Source: Blastocystis sp. Blastoise (Eukaryota > Sar > Bigyra > Opalinata > Blastocystidae). Taken from it: a stretch of DNA of 64,000 nucleotides. A program made the translations under genes and the position numbers. The DNA lies in assembly GCA_039096225.1 (NCBI GenBank), contig JBBPEB010000021.1:992001-1056000 (forward strand), given 5' to 3'. Of this stretch, positions 31,753 through 45,628 are shown in pieces. The notes beneath the pieces are model-generated. The model was given only the letters and a program-made list of their open reading frames with translations, ran no database searches and was not told the DNA's origin. Numbering within the stretch: the first letter of the stretch is position 1; the number at the start of each line of letters is the position of its first letter.

Positions 31753-31888
31753 GGAATTAGAGAAGGAAGAATTAGATTTATCTGCTTTAGATGGTATTGA
31801 AACAGAAGTTCCTCTTACTGAATTAAATCAATGGATATTAGAAACTTCAAAAACAGTTAAAGATAAGAAAACTGTCTTACAACTATAG
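29397..31888 (+). CDS. NOG1: Nucleolar GTP-binding protein 1 (60S biogenesis GTPase)
   Basis: Ten exons: 29397-29509, 29553-29661, 29705-29892, 29988-30170, 30342-30453, 30508-30609, 30679-30839, 30968-31300, 31505-31637 and 31754-31888, for 522 residues with a TAG stop. The N-terminus reads [28 protein letters not shown] and HPFYA, as in Nog1/GTPBP4. The GTPase has G1 GFPNVGKSS (176-184), G3 DTPG (222-225) and G4 TKTD (290-293), with [17 protein letters not shown] typical of the family. The C-terminal segment [11 protein letters not shown] and GHNIADF matches the NOGCT region. It acts in nucleolar and nucleoplasmic maturation of pre-60S subunits. It ends about 100-120 residues earlier than yeast or human Nog1, without the basic tail. 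Confidence 0.96.
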
Positions 31889-32825
31889 AGATGATAGGTT
31901 AAGTAATAAGACTTCTATTACTTCATATAATTACAGTAAATTACCGTAATGAGTAGTTATGAAGAACGGAATGAAAAATAAATAAATACAAATAAAATAT
32001 CGCTATTATTCTTATGTTTTCAGCGTCATAGAAAAACGAAAAAAAAAACGTTTTTCCAATGATTTCTTTATTAGCCAATTTGTATTGTTTAAATTAGTGG
32101 TTCATTTAGAGTTGACTAAAAAAAATCTTTGATAATAAGTCTATATGAGTATATAGAAAGAATCTGCTTTTATTATGTTAAGACAGAAATATTCGTAGGT
32201 GATTTATAAAAGGAATAGTAATAAGGTTATTAATTGTATTTATGATCAATTTATACGTTAATACATTGATATAAAACATTTCATAGATTTTGAACCGAGT
32301 TATGTCAACACGGCTAATTTATTTTCATTCATTCTACGTTAAAAACTATATAATAATATAGATTAACAACAAAAGATAGTAATATATCATTTAATGAAAA
32401 TATTGTAAATTAAGAGCATCTTCTTTGATTTGTTGTGTTTTTTTTTTGAAATAAATATATACTCAACGTATGATAAATAGAAAAATATTGCATATTTCTT
32501 GATAAAATAGTTGTCATTCGTTAGAATCAATTAATTCACCTCTTTTCTTTTTAAAAATTCATTTACGTAATTTATAGATCATGCTATAACATATTCATGG
32601 AGAATAATGTACTTTAGAGTAGCCTAGAATGAAAAACAAGCTGTTTCCATAATTGCAAAAATTTCCATTTTATTACTGAGAAAGAAATTGTAATTCAATA
32701 ATTCGTTAACAAAAAAACAACCATTCATTTTCCTTCAGACTCACGGTTATTTTGGTAAAAAAAAAAACAAAGTTCATCTTTTAACTATAATAGCTATTAT
32801 TCTGTTATTCATATAAAGTAAAAAA
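31889..32825. other. Intergenic spacer
   Basis: About 940 bp between NOG1 and DDX24, the longest gene-free stretch in the trio. AT-rich, with no ORF or RNA recognised. Confidence 0.5.
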
Positions 32826-35064
32826 ATGGCTAGAAGAGATAAAAAGCAATCAAAGGAGCAAAATAGGGTGGTTCCTGAGTATGTTTTAAAGATTATCTTA
32901 TTATTACTTATTTAATCTGATGAATTTGATAGTAAATTTATTTAATATGACTTGTATATAGTGAAGAAATAGAGAATATTCCTGATATGGCGACCTATAA
33001 GTGTGATGGCAAATGGATTCCTTCAAATTTTGATTTTACATTAAATGACAAGAATGGTGTAGGTGGTTTATTAGGTGTTGAAGTATTTAATGGTACTTTT
33101 GAAGATTTCAATAAAGAACAAAAGACAAAATCAGAAAAAAAACCTAGTGAAAAATCTAGTTCAACTAATGATGATGATTTTGAGGTTATAGCTGTTAATG
33201 AGAATGAAGGTGAAGAAGAAGATATGAATGAAGATTCTATGTTCCTTGAAGATGAAGAAGAGAAGAAGGATAAGAAAGAGAATAAGAAAAATAAAGAAGA
33301 AAAAAAGGATAAGAAAGAGAATAAGAAAGAAAAGGATAAGAAAGAAAAGCCAGTTAAACAAGAGAAACGTATAAATCCATTTGATGTTGATGATGAAGAA
33401 GAAGAAAAAGAAGAAGATAAAAAGAAGAAAGAAAAGAAGGAGAAAGATAAGAAGAAAAGACTTTTCGTTGATGAAAATGGAAAAGAATATGATACTAGTA
33501 AGATTATTCATTGTGATGTTTGTAATATGGATATTAAAGGAGAAAATATATGGCAACAACATATTCAAGGAAAAAAACATTGTAAAAAAGTATTATATAT
33601 ATATATATTGTTTATATATTGTTTATATGATTATTGTTATTATTAATATAATAATAATAATATATATATAGGCAGGTATACCTGTTCCTGAGCAAAAGAA
33701 TCATAATGAATTCCATAATAGTATATTATCCAAGTCTGCAAAGTCTATAGAGGGAATGACTCAGATAGATCATGATATAGATCATTTAGAATTAGAAGAT
33801 AATGATTATTTAAATAGTGATTATGATGAAGATGAAAATAATAATAATAATAATGAGAATGATGATACTATGTCTATTTCTGAAGAAGAAGAAGAAGATG
33901 CTAAAGATTTTGATATTGATGCATATTTTAATGAGGATAATAATGATTCAGATATAGAAATAGAAGAAGATGATAAGACTGGTAATAATGTTGATGTTAT
34001 TTATGAAGATGTAGAAGAAGATAAAGAAGAAGATGTAGAAGAAGAAGAAGAAGAAGAAGAAGATAAGAAAGAAGAGAAGAAAGAAGAGAAAGAAGTTCTA
34101 TCTAATGAGAATGATAGTAAACATCGTGAACATATAGAAGTCACAGAGAATACTGATTTTACTCAATGTACTTTATGTAAACTTCATTTTACTAATAAGA
34201 ATCAATATTTTATGCATCAATATTCTAAACTTCACAAGAAGAATGTGGCTTCTCAAGGAGTACCTAAAGAGGTTACTGCTGAAAAGAAGACTGAAAAGAA
34301 GGCTGAAAAAGAAGTTGAAAAGGAAACTGAAAAAGTAACTGACAATAAAACTGAAAATAAGAATGAAAAAAAAGTTGAAAAGAAAGTTGAAAATAAGAAT
34401 GAAAAACCTAAAGCTAAGACTCAATCTGAAAAAGATGAAGAGCGTAAGAAGAAGAAGCAAGAGGAAATTGAGAATATTCGCGGGACAAAGGAAGCTAAAG
34501 AATTATATACAGGTATAGCTTGGGAAGATTTATATATACCTGAAAATATAATATCAACATTAAAGAAATATAATTATAATCGTCCAACCGATATTCAAGT
34601 ACAATGTATAAGGGCCTATGGTAAAGGAAATGATATATTAGGCGCTGCTCCTACGGGTAGTGGTAAAACATTAGCTTTCTTATTACCTATTATTATGGAT
34701 ATATTAAAGAATAAGAAGAGAGAAGAGAAAGAACAATATATAGAGAATAATAATAATAAAGAAGAAGAAGAAAAGAAGAAGAGTATGGAAATAGAAGGAG
34801 AAGAAGATCATAATAAGGAAGATAAAGAGAATACTGAATTATTACCTCATTTGAAATTCCTTGAGAAATTCCAAAAAGTAGATAAGAAGAAAGACTGGAA
34901 AATAAGTAGTATTTTGTGTGCTCCTACACGTGAATTATGTGTCCAAACATATAACGTTTTACAACAACTTACAAAAGATCTTAATATTACGTATATATAT
35001 AATATTTTTTTTAATATTATTCTTTTTTTAAGAATTTTAATATTATATAATGTATATTTTTTAT

Positions 35065-35099
<35 letters not shown>

Positions 35100-36330
35100 A
35101 GTGTATGTATTGTAGGTGGTCTCTCTGAACAGAAACAATTACGAATGATTAATAAATGCCCTGATATTATTATAGGTACTGTAGGAAGGTATATAGTTAT
35201 ATATTATTATTGTTATTATTATTATTATTATTATATATATAGATTATGGTGGTTATTTGATGAACAACATGTGACTGTTTCCAATATATCGAAATTAAGA
35301 CATCTCGTTATTGATGAAGCAGATAAAATGGTAGTAGCAGGTGCTTATCCTGAACTTCAAAAGTTTGTTCGTTATTTGAAAAATGCTGAAGCTGAACATC
35401 CTAGTATATATATATATATATATATATTATTATAATGCATATATAAATAACATTATATATTATTATAATACATATATAATTAACATTATATATATAGATC
35501 CAGTTCGAAAGACTTATTTATTTAGTGCTACTTTATCTCTTTCAGATACTTCTGTCTCTGCATCTCCTGTGAAACAATTATTATTTAATATAGCTGTTCA
35601 ATCAAAACATCAAATATGTGTAAGTAATAACCGCGGGGATGAACAAGTTGGTGATGAATCCAATCTTGAACAATCAAGTCATATTTTACCTGCAGGTATA
35701 TAAATAATATAATAATAATAAGTATAATAATAAGTATAATAATAATAAACATAATAAGTATAAGTATAATAATAATAATAATAATAATAAGTATAATAAT
35801 AAGTATAATAATAAGTATAATAATAATATATATATATATATAGGTTTAACTTGTTTACATGTGAAGGTACCTGGTGATATGGAGAAAGAGAACTTTATAT
35901 ATGGATATATGCAGAAATATAAGGGACATACATTAGTATTCGTTAATTCTATTAATACATTAAAGTCTCTTTATGGTGTATTATCTCTTCTTCATCTTCC
36001 TATATATCGTTTATATGCTGGTATGCAACAGAAACAACGATTAAATACTATAAATAAATTTAAGAATTCGAACGATGCTCTTTTATTATCGACAGATGTC
36101 GCGTCACGTGGTATTGATATTCCTGATGTCACCTGCGTCATTCATTATCACATGCCTTTCTCTCCACAATTATTTGTACATCGTAGTGGTCGTACAGCAC
36201 GTGCTGGAAAAGAAGGTGTTTCCATTTCATTGGTTACTCCACGTGAACAATCCTTGTATATATATATATATTTTTTTTTTGTTTTTTTTTTAAATTTTTC
36301 TATATATATATATATATATTGTTTTTTATT

Positions 36331-36361
<31 letters not shown>

Positions 36362-36945
36362 GATATCAGGATGTATGTACTTATGTGGGCCATCCAAATG
36401 GTTTCTCTGAATTCCCCAATGAAACACAATTAACCTCAAATAAGATTAATTTAGATCGTTTAGAATTATGTCATAAAATATTTGATATTACTGACGCTAC
36501 AAGCAAGCGTTCTCATGATTCCCAATGGCTTGAAAAGAATCGTAAGTTAATAGAAGAAGAAGAAGAAGAAGAAAATAATAATAGTAATAAAAAGAATAAG
36601 AAGGATAAGAAGAAAAATATGAAGAATGATGATGATAGTGATAATAATGAAGAAGAAGAAGAAGAAGAAGAAGAAGAAGAAGAAAAGGAAGAGAAAAAGG
36701 AGAAAAAACAAATAGAAGAAGCAGTTGTCTTAACTAGAGAGCAAAAATTAGCCTTAAAAGTTCTTAGAAAGAATTTAGATACATTATTAACTACTCAGAA
36801 TAGTTTATTACCTTATAGAGGATCATTTATTACTACTGATCCAACTATTCTTCAAACTCTTCGTACTGCTACGAAATCAGGTGTTAAGAGAAATATTGTT
36901 GAAGATTGTAAAGAATTTGCTGCTAAACGTGGTAGAAAACATTAA
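32826..36945 (+). CDS. DDX24: DEAD-box RNA helicase, MAK5/DDX24 type, with two U1-like zinc fingers
   Basis: Eight exons: 32826-32878, 32962-33589, 33672-34990, 35099-35188, 35243-35403, 35498-35695, 35844-36255 and 36363-36945, for 1147 residues. The N-terminus has the MAK5/DDX24 segment KWIPSNFDF...GGLLGVEVF, then highly charged Lys/Glu tracts. Two C2H2 U1-like fingers follow, at about 200-225 (C..C, H.....H, GKKH) and 391-416 (CTLCKLHF...H.....H). The helicase shows a Q-motif region, motif I APTGSGKT (about 552-559), PTRELC, GGL, TVGR, DEAD (721-724), SAT, STDVASRGIDIP and HRSGRTAR. A long acidic insert lies near the C-terminus. MAK5 is needed for 60S pre-ribosome assembly. Zinc fingers are not typical of yeast or animal MAK5/DDX24. 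Confidence 0.93.
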
Positions 36946-37525
36946 TTGTGATATATTATGATGAATTAATCATAATGTATATTTTTTTGTTTAATGATTC
37001 GTTTTGTAATATTCATCTAATGACTTTATATATTTAATTCTTCTCTTTCAAGTTATGTTTTTAGAATATTTGTTTTTAAAATATATCTTTATTAATTCTA
37101 TGTGTGAATTACATGTTTTGTTTATATTATATGATATCAAATGGCTACTAACGTAACATTTGATAATAATTTATTCTATTAGAGAATAAATGATTCATTT
37201 CATGTACCTATTATTTAAAAGTCATTTAAAACCATACTTTTGTCATCTTGTAGATCATCAAAAATATATTAATACATCTATATTATTCTTATTAGTATGC
37301 CAAAATATATTTATCATAATAAAGAAAAAGAAATCAAAAAAATAATGAATAAAAAGAAAAAATGACTCAAACTACTTGAGATAATCATAAAACTTCCTGT
37401 ACCAGACATTTTTTTGTGGTTTTTTTTTCTGTTTTTCTAGGTTACAATTTCTTTTATCAATTCTTTAGGTATGTATTTTAAATTTAAATTAATCTATACT
37501 ATAAATCAATAGAGCTCTTTTTAAG
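36946..37525. other. Intergenic spacer
   Basis: 580 bp between DDX24 and UTP10 on the same strand. AT-rich, nothing recognised. Confidence 0.5.
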
Positions 37526-40500
37526 ATGTCAACTGAACTTGCTAGACAACTCCAAGGAATATCTATTCCACGAATGGAAATCAAGACTGGAGTCTCTTTA
37601 CTTTTTACTAGTCAAGAAGTAAAGGACCAAACTATGGATTACGTTTTCAATATAGGAAAGAATGGTTTATTGGAATTGATAAGAATAGATCCTTCTTTTA
37701 TTGTGTTTGATACTACTTTATTTGGTAATAAGTTACGTGGTTTAGATAGAGAGCACGAAACTGAGCAAGTTAATAAGGATTTAGATGATTTAATCAAACA
37801 ATTCTTATATACTGTGTCTCCTTATATGTTATTGAAAGCTTCTCAGAAATGCCTTGAATATTTATTCAGACATTTTTTTATTCATATTTATAATGTTTCC
37901 GATGTTATATTTTCTGTATTACCTTATCACGAATCTACATTTTTCCCTAAGGTGATAAGTTTATTAGTTATAGAAAAAGATGCTTTATGGTCCTTTTTAG
38001 GTGGTGTTAAGAGAAATAAGACATTTATTGCTCGTTCTTATCTTGCTAGTCAATGTATTAATAGAAAAGCATTATTATTATTTATTCTTCAAAATATGCA
38101 AGAAATGACTAAAAGTGATTATAATTGTACTTTACATTTAACTTTTGTTATTGCTCTTCTCTTTGACTTTATTAAATTGCAACGTGTATGTTCATTAGAT
38201 AGTTATTATTTTATTTATATTATGTTTTAATTTTTTTTTTTATTTTATTTTTTTTTTATTTTTATTTTTTTCTAATCTATATATATATATATATATATAT
38301 ATATTTCTAATTTCTTTCATTAATACTATATTTATAAATACTATATTTTAATTATCATTTTATTATATATATATATTATTTATATATTATATATATATAG
38401 TTAGATGAATCAACAGTTCGTAGTATAATATCCTTTTGTTTGGAGGGTATAAAATGTATAAAAGAGAAAGAATATCAAGCAGGTAGTTATTTGATTTTAT
38501 GTCAATTATCTTCTATTATTACTCTTGATAATAAAGTCTTAGTAACTTGTTTACAATCTATGTTTAAGAATTATAGAATAGAAAATATACAATTAATATT
38601 ACAAACTTATTTAATATTAACAAAAACTAAACAAGATATATCTTCTATAGAACAATTAATATCTTTAGAGTCTATAAATGATTTTATTCAAGATGAATCT
38701 GTTATATATAATTGGAATATATTAAAAGAAAAATATGATTTATATTCTTTAGCTCATTTATTTACAAAGAATATACTTGAGTTATATATAAAGAATAATC
38801 AATGTTATGAATTTTTAAAAACTATTATTCTTTCTATACAAGAAGAGAATTACCATGATTATTTTATTCTTTTATTATCTTCTATGAATGAAATATATAG
38901 ATCTTATAATACTGAATCGATGGATAAAGCTGTTGAAAGCCGTTATGCTATTTTATTACGTTTCCTCGCAAGTCATTTTGGATCCTTATTTGATACTGAA
39001 TTTACTCCTCTTTCTATTTCTTATGAACATATGAATATACTTATAGAATCTATATTTAATGGTGGTGAACATATGCTGGTACAAAAAGGTGTTTCGATTT
39101 ATAGTGCTTTACATAGTGAAGAAGAAGAAGTATACTATTAGATTTATTGTCATTCATTTTTGTTGTTTTTATTGAATTATGTTTTTTTTTTTTAAATTTT
39201 ATTATATTTAATAATTATTCTATTTTTTATAATATTAATTTTGATATATAAATTCTATTTTTCTTAAATATATTTTATTGATTATTATAGTATAACAATT
39301 ATATATATATATATAAAACATACTATATTCAATCTATTTATTATATATATAGATACGTGAAAAAGGATTATCTCTTCTTCTCTCTACTCTTACTACTACT
39401 AATAATAATAATAAATCATTAGAGTTCTCAACTGAATTTTTACATTCTTCTCTTTCATTATTATTACATGATAAATCTCAAAGAATAGTAAAATTAATTC
39501 TTTCATTATCAACTGAATTACTTTTATCTATATTTACTATTGAACAATTTACTATAGAAATTATTTCTTTATTATCTTCTTCAATATATATTCAAAATCC
39601 AAATTATTATGAAGACATACTTCTATTACTATTAAAACATATTCAATCTATTCATTATTCTCAAGATTATTCTTTAGATTCTCTTCTTATTCCTTTATTC
39701 TGTTATCTCCCTATATCTGATACTATTACTACTATACAACAAGAAACTATCAATACATTAGTTACTCTATCTCATCCTCTTCTTCTTAATATAAAGACTA
39801 TTATACCTGTAACAACAAAAGAATCACCAAAGAAAACTAAAGAACAACAATCAAGTCCTATATATATACAATTAATAAATTTATTTACTAAGAATATTCA
39901 AGAGAATCTTTCTCTTTTATCACTTAGTCCTTTATTCTTAAATAATACAATTTCTATTATTCCTCAATGGATCTATATACATATTCTTTGCCATTTATTA
40001 CATTCGAATAATATTCATGATTCTACAATCTTATTCTCTATATATAATAATTTGTTATCTGTTCTTATACAATATATTCAGAATGATACTCTAGATATAT
40101 CAAATCATAAAGTTGAATATAATGATATATTAACAATATCTCCCCTTCTTCCTATTACTAAACAAGATTTATATTTCTATTCATTTGATGTTCTTTATTT
40201 CTTAATAAATATTATAGATTTTACTCTATATTCTCCTATAACTAAATATGGTGATAATCCTAAAGATGTCAGTCATCCAATTAATATACTTATTAATTTA
40301 TATGCTATACATATAGATAGTCCATTTATTCAAGGTATTATAAATCAATTAATAATAAAAGTAAATGCAGAAAAACCATTATCTTTATATTTACAAGTTC
40401 TTTCATTAAATTCGATGATTAAAACTGTATTTATACATATAATGAAATCTATATTAGTATATCTTCAAGAAACTAAAGAATTATATATAGATACATATAT

Positions 40501-43500
40501 AAGTATATATCAAAATTTATTATTATTTTTAAATCATGAAGATCGTGAAATCCGTTCACTTACGTTACATATTTTTGAAGAAGTACAAAAATTAAATAAT
40601 TCTGTTATTATACCTACTAGTATATCGAATATGAATTCTCTTCAACAATTTAAATCTGTTTCGAATCGTTTTAATACACTTATTCTTAGTATACAAACAG
40701 AAATACAAGAAGATAATTCATATTTTAAGAATTATATACGTAATTTATATAATAAGAAGTCAGAACCTAATTTTGAAAGTTCATTTAAATGTATAAATTA
40801 TATAATGATATCTATTATTATGTCTACTTCTTCTTATTATCAAAAAATGCTTTATTTATCTTTAAATGATAAATATATATTAGATATGAATAATTCACAA
40901 ATAATTATACGTACTTTAATGGATTCAATAGAAAACCCTCATTATATTGAGGGATCTGAAACACAATTTGAAGGTAAAGCAATTCAATTGGTTAATGCTT
41001 ATGATATTCGTATTTGGAAACATTTAATTCGTTTATTTATAAAGAATATTAGTTTTAATAGTAAAAATATGGATATGAAACAAGCTTATAAATGTTATAT
41101 GCTTTATTTAACTCATTATAATAGTTATTATTATATAAATATGAAGACAAATATAATTGATAGTTATATACCTTTAGTAGATATATTAATAAATAGTGAT
41201 AAAGATTTTTATATAAATATAACAGAAGATCAATTAGATCTTATATTCCATACTTTAAGTTCTATATTATATAGTCCTTGTGATATAGATAGTAATATTA
41301 TTTATAATTCTATTAATAGAATGAATTTACCTTTCTCCTTATTTATTAAAGAATCAAATAATTTAATGAGTGATATATATACTGATTTATTTGATAAATC
41401 AAAGAAAATAGCTGCTATTACTGTTTTTATAGAAATATTTAGAAATGATAATCGTTTTAAAAATGAAATTAATTCAATTTCTATGCTTACTTCTATTTTA
41501 TCTTATTTAATTGCTCTTATACCTAATAATAATAATAATAGTAATAATAAAGATAATAATAATAATAATAATAATGAAAGTATATTTATACCTGCTAATA
41601 TTGCAGACAATGAAGCAATTATTCATTCATCTGAGTATATTATTCAGACTATCTTAGAATGTCTTATTATTATAGTAAATAATTCTCAAAAAGAAAATAA
41701 ATCATCTAATAATAGTAATAATAATAATAATAATAATAAAAAGAGTATGGGTATTAATAATAATACTAATAATAATACTATTAATAATAAACAAGAAATA
41801 ACATCCGTTAAACGTCGTCGTAGTGGTTCTTTTTCAGTAATAATAGAACAAGATATATATATAGATCCTTCTATCCTTATACATTGTCTTAATACTATTT
41901 CTTCTATTCAAGTAAAACATACTTGTTTACGTTTATTAGGTACTTTATGCTCTATTCAACCTCATACTATATTCCCTTATTTATATACATCATTAGAAGA
42001 TTTAGCTTATCATATATATACAGAAGAAGATGAGAATTATTCTTATTTACAAACAACAAAAAGTGTTTTTATTACAACTTGTCCTCATTTACGTGAATAT
42101 CCTGAATATATTATACAAATATATAAATTATTTGTACCTTGTTTATTATCCTTATCTTCTTCTCAAGCTATTTCTTTTGGTATTCAATTAATTACTTCTT
42201 CTTCATCTCGTTATTTACCTCATTTATTAGCTTTATTATTATCTATTTATGCAGGATATACTATGGAAGGTAATCTTTATGAAGAAAAACATTATATTAT
42301 TCATTCTGAAAAATATAATGATATTATTTTACCTATTGAAAAATCAACTGTATATACTTTTATACAAGGTTTTATACATACATTTTCTTGCACTATTCAA
42401 GTACAATGTATATTAATAATATTAAGTGCTTGTGAAAATATACCGTATGAAGAAGAAATGGAAATAGAAAATAAAGAAAATAATACTAATAATAAGAATA
42501 AAGTATTTAATGAAAGTGTTCAAACATTAATAAAATCATTTAAAAAAGAACAAATTGAAGATAAAGCAGGATTACGATTTTTAAATATATTATTACATTG
42601 TATTTCGGATATAGTTAGTCATGAAGACTTTATTCGTAATATCAGTTCTTTACCTATACAACAACAAAATAGTATACAAAATATATTCTTAAGTATAACA
42701 GAATCATTATTATTATTAATACAAATATGTAATGATATTATTAGTAGTAATATAGAAGAAGATTTAAATATATGGCAAAAATGTCAAGAATCTACATATC
42801 TTATATTAGGAATAATAAATGAATTATTAAATACACCAGCATTTATTACCGTTATTTCAGAGTTATTAAAACATCAGGATCTTTCTGTACGTCGACGTGC
42901 TCTTCAAATGTTAAATTCTAAATTATCATCTACATCTTCATCACTTACTATAGAAGAACAATCTTTATATATAGATCTTATTGATGATATAGATGATATA
43001 TTAACTAATGAACAAGATACTATATTAAATAAACAAACTGCTGTATTATCACTTCATATATTAGCACAATATTTCGGATCTTTATCACCTAAATCATTTG
43101 TTCCTTCGTTAATCGCGGTTATTTCTATTATTTCAAAAACAGAATTAACTACTACTTCTGATAATGAACGTGATGTCTTTTTAGGATCTTTATATATGTG
43201 TATAAGTGTATTAATTACTAAAGTTGGTGTTTTAATTATTCCCTTTTTACCTCGTTTCTTTAAACCTTATTTAGATCATTTTGAATATTATTTACAGAAT
43301 CCAATTAAAGGAGAACAAGTATTATTATTCCAATCATTATTAGCTACTATGTCTGCTATTATTATGAATCAACCAAATATGATATCTCCTTATATGAAGA
43401 GAATATTAATTATATTATTAACACCTTCTTTACTTACTACTGCTTCTAATAGTATTAATAAATCATTAGATACTTTGTTTACTATTATACCTAAATATAT

Positions 43501-44876
43501 ATCATGCCGTTTATTATTACCATCACTTTATGATATATATTCACAATTAAATAATAATTCTATATCTATATCTACATTATATCTTATTTTACAAAATACA
43601 TTTGATATATTAGAATCTAATGATATAGAATTAATATATATAAAAGCATGGGATTTCTGTAATAAAGGATTAGAAGCTAGATATCAATATGATCTTCTTC
43701 AAAAAGAATGTTCTTTAGAACAGCATCAAGAATTTATAAAAACAGAACAAGCTATATGTAATTGTATGATTCATTTAATTATTAAATTAAATGAAAAACA
43801 ATTTCAACCGATTTATGTAGCATCTGTCTCGTGGATGGAAAATCAATATATTGAAGAAAAAGAATCCATGCCTCCACGTGGAAAATGTATTGCTTTCTTT
43901 ACATTTATATTAAATATTATACAAAAATTAAAGAGTATTTTTATACCTTATTTTTCGAATATAAATGAAGTATGTAAATGTATATATGAACAATTTTATG
44001 AACAAGGAAAGAAAAAACAAAATAAACTTAATTATTATGATATTTATTTAATTGAATTAGTTTCTGATTGTTTATTTAATGAATTTAAATATAATACTAT
44101 TTCTTATATTGATGAAGATAAATTTAATCTTTATAAAGATATGCTTATTTCTACTTATAATTGCATTTATATTCCTGGAGGATTAGAAAGATTTAGAAGG
44201 TATATTTATATGTTTTTTTATTATGTTTATTTATTTATATGTTTATTTATTTATTTTTTTTTTATTATGTTTATTTATTTATATGTTTATTTATTTGTTT
44301 TTTTTTTTATTATGTTTATTTATTTATATGTTTATTTATTAATATTTATGTATTTATTTATTAATATTTAATAAATAATAATGATATATATATATATAGT
44401 ATGATGTTAGATCATGTATGTCCTGCTATAACAGAATTAGTAGCTACTACGAGTGGTCATGATGTTTGGTGGAAATCACTTAATTATGATATACTTATGT
44501 TTACTAGAGAAGATGTTCCAACTGTTAAATATATTGCACTTAAAAATATACAAGTATTTACTATTATTATTATAGTTATTATATATTTTATTTATTTTAT
44601 TAGTTTATTTTTAAAATATATTTTTATTTATTAAAACCAATTATATTATAATAATATTCATTCTTATTATTATTATTATGTTTATTATTATTATTATTAT
44701 AGGATTGCTTTACACGTGCTTCTCAAGAATATATTTCACTTATTCCTGATTGTATTCCCTTCCTTGCAAATCTATTGGAAGATAGTGATGTTGCTGTTGA
44801 ACGATTGGCTAGTGATGTTAAGATACAGTTAGAAACATTGAGTGGAGAACAATTAGATAATTTCTTAACTGTTTAA
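37526..44876 (+). CDS. UTP10: U3 snoRNP / SSU processome protein UTP10 (HEATR1)
   Basis: Five exons: 37526-38185, 38401-39129, 39353-44199, 44400-44553 and 44703-44876, for 2187 residues, close to human HEATR1 (about 2140). The N-terminus (MSTELARQLQ, then GLLELIRIDPSF, VNKDLDDLIKQFL, SPYMLLKASQKCLEYLFRHF, IHIYN, LPYHES) is the U3snoRNP10 domain. The middle is all-helical HEAT-like, with Asn-rich loops and a basic KRRRSGS stretch. The C-terminus (PEFLANLLEDSDVAVERL-like, QLETLSGEQLDNF) matches the BP28CT end. It works in the nucleolar SSU processome for 18S rRNA maturation and in rDNA transcription (t-UTP complex). One exon of 4.8 kb carries most of the protein, in contrast to the dense splicing upstream. 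Confidence 0.94.
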
Positions 44877-45628
44877 AAAAGAGTATTTATTTCATTTTTA
44901 TGTCTTTTTTTTTAATTATATTTCTTTATAGTTTGTATTATATTTCTTTTTAATGTTTGAAATGTTGTTCTAATATATACAAGTTGTTTTATTGTTATAA
45001 GTATATTTATATATTGATAAAACAGTCTTAATACATATATTTCAATACTTATAAATCATATTTTTACTCTAAGTCTATCACATTTTTATATTTCAATAAT
45101 CAAAATAAAAAGCAATTCTATTTATGACATATCATAATAAATAAACATAGAGTAAATGAAATGTAATTCAAACTATTAAAAATACAATTAAAAAAAATGA
45201 ACCACAAAAAACAAAGAAATGTTATTATATAAATATATAATTAAAAATAGTATACTCAAGTAATACCTAAATACTTAAAAATAAATCAAAAAAAAAAATA
45301 ACAAAAAATAAAAAAAGAGAGAATATACATAGAATAATTAACAAAAACAAGTCAGAAATATTCTATGATATATGTAAAAATATAGATATATTTACATATA
45401 TGATTATAAAAAATAATAAACAAATAATAAGAAATATTAACATAATAAATAAAAATATTCTTTAACATAATATTATAAGAATTCAAGAAATACTAAAAAT
45501 AAAAAATAATTAATATACATATTTAGAAAAGAAAAAATAAAATAATAAATATTGAGGTCAAATTTCTCTATCAGTTATAGAAACTATATATATTCATATA
45601 TAGATTATTATAATAAAAGAATTGTTTA
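44877..45628. other. Convergent intergenic spacer
   Basis: Shared 3' flank of UTP10 and the giant surface protein gene. About 750 bp, A-rich on the plus strand. No gene was recognised. Confidence 0.5.
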
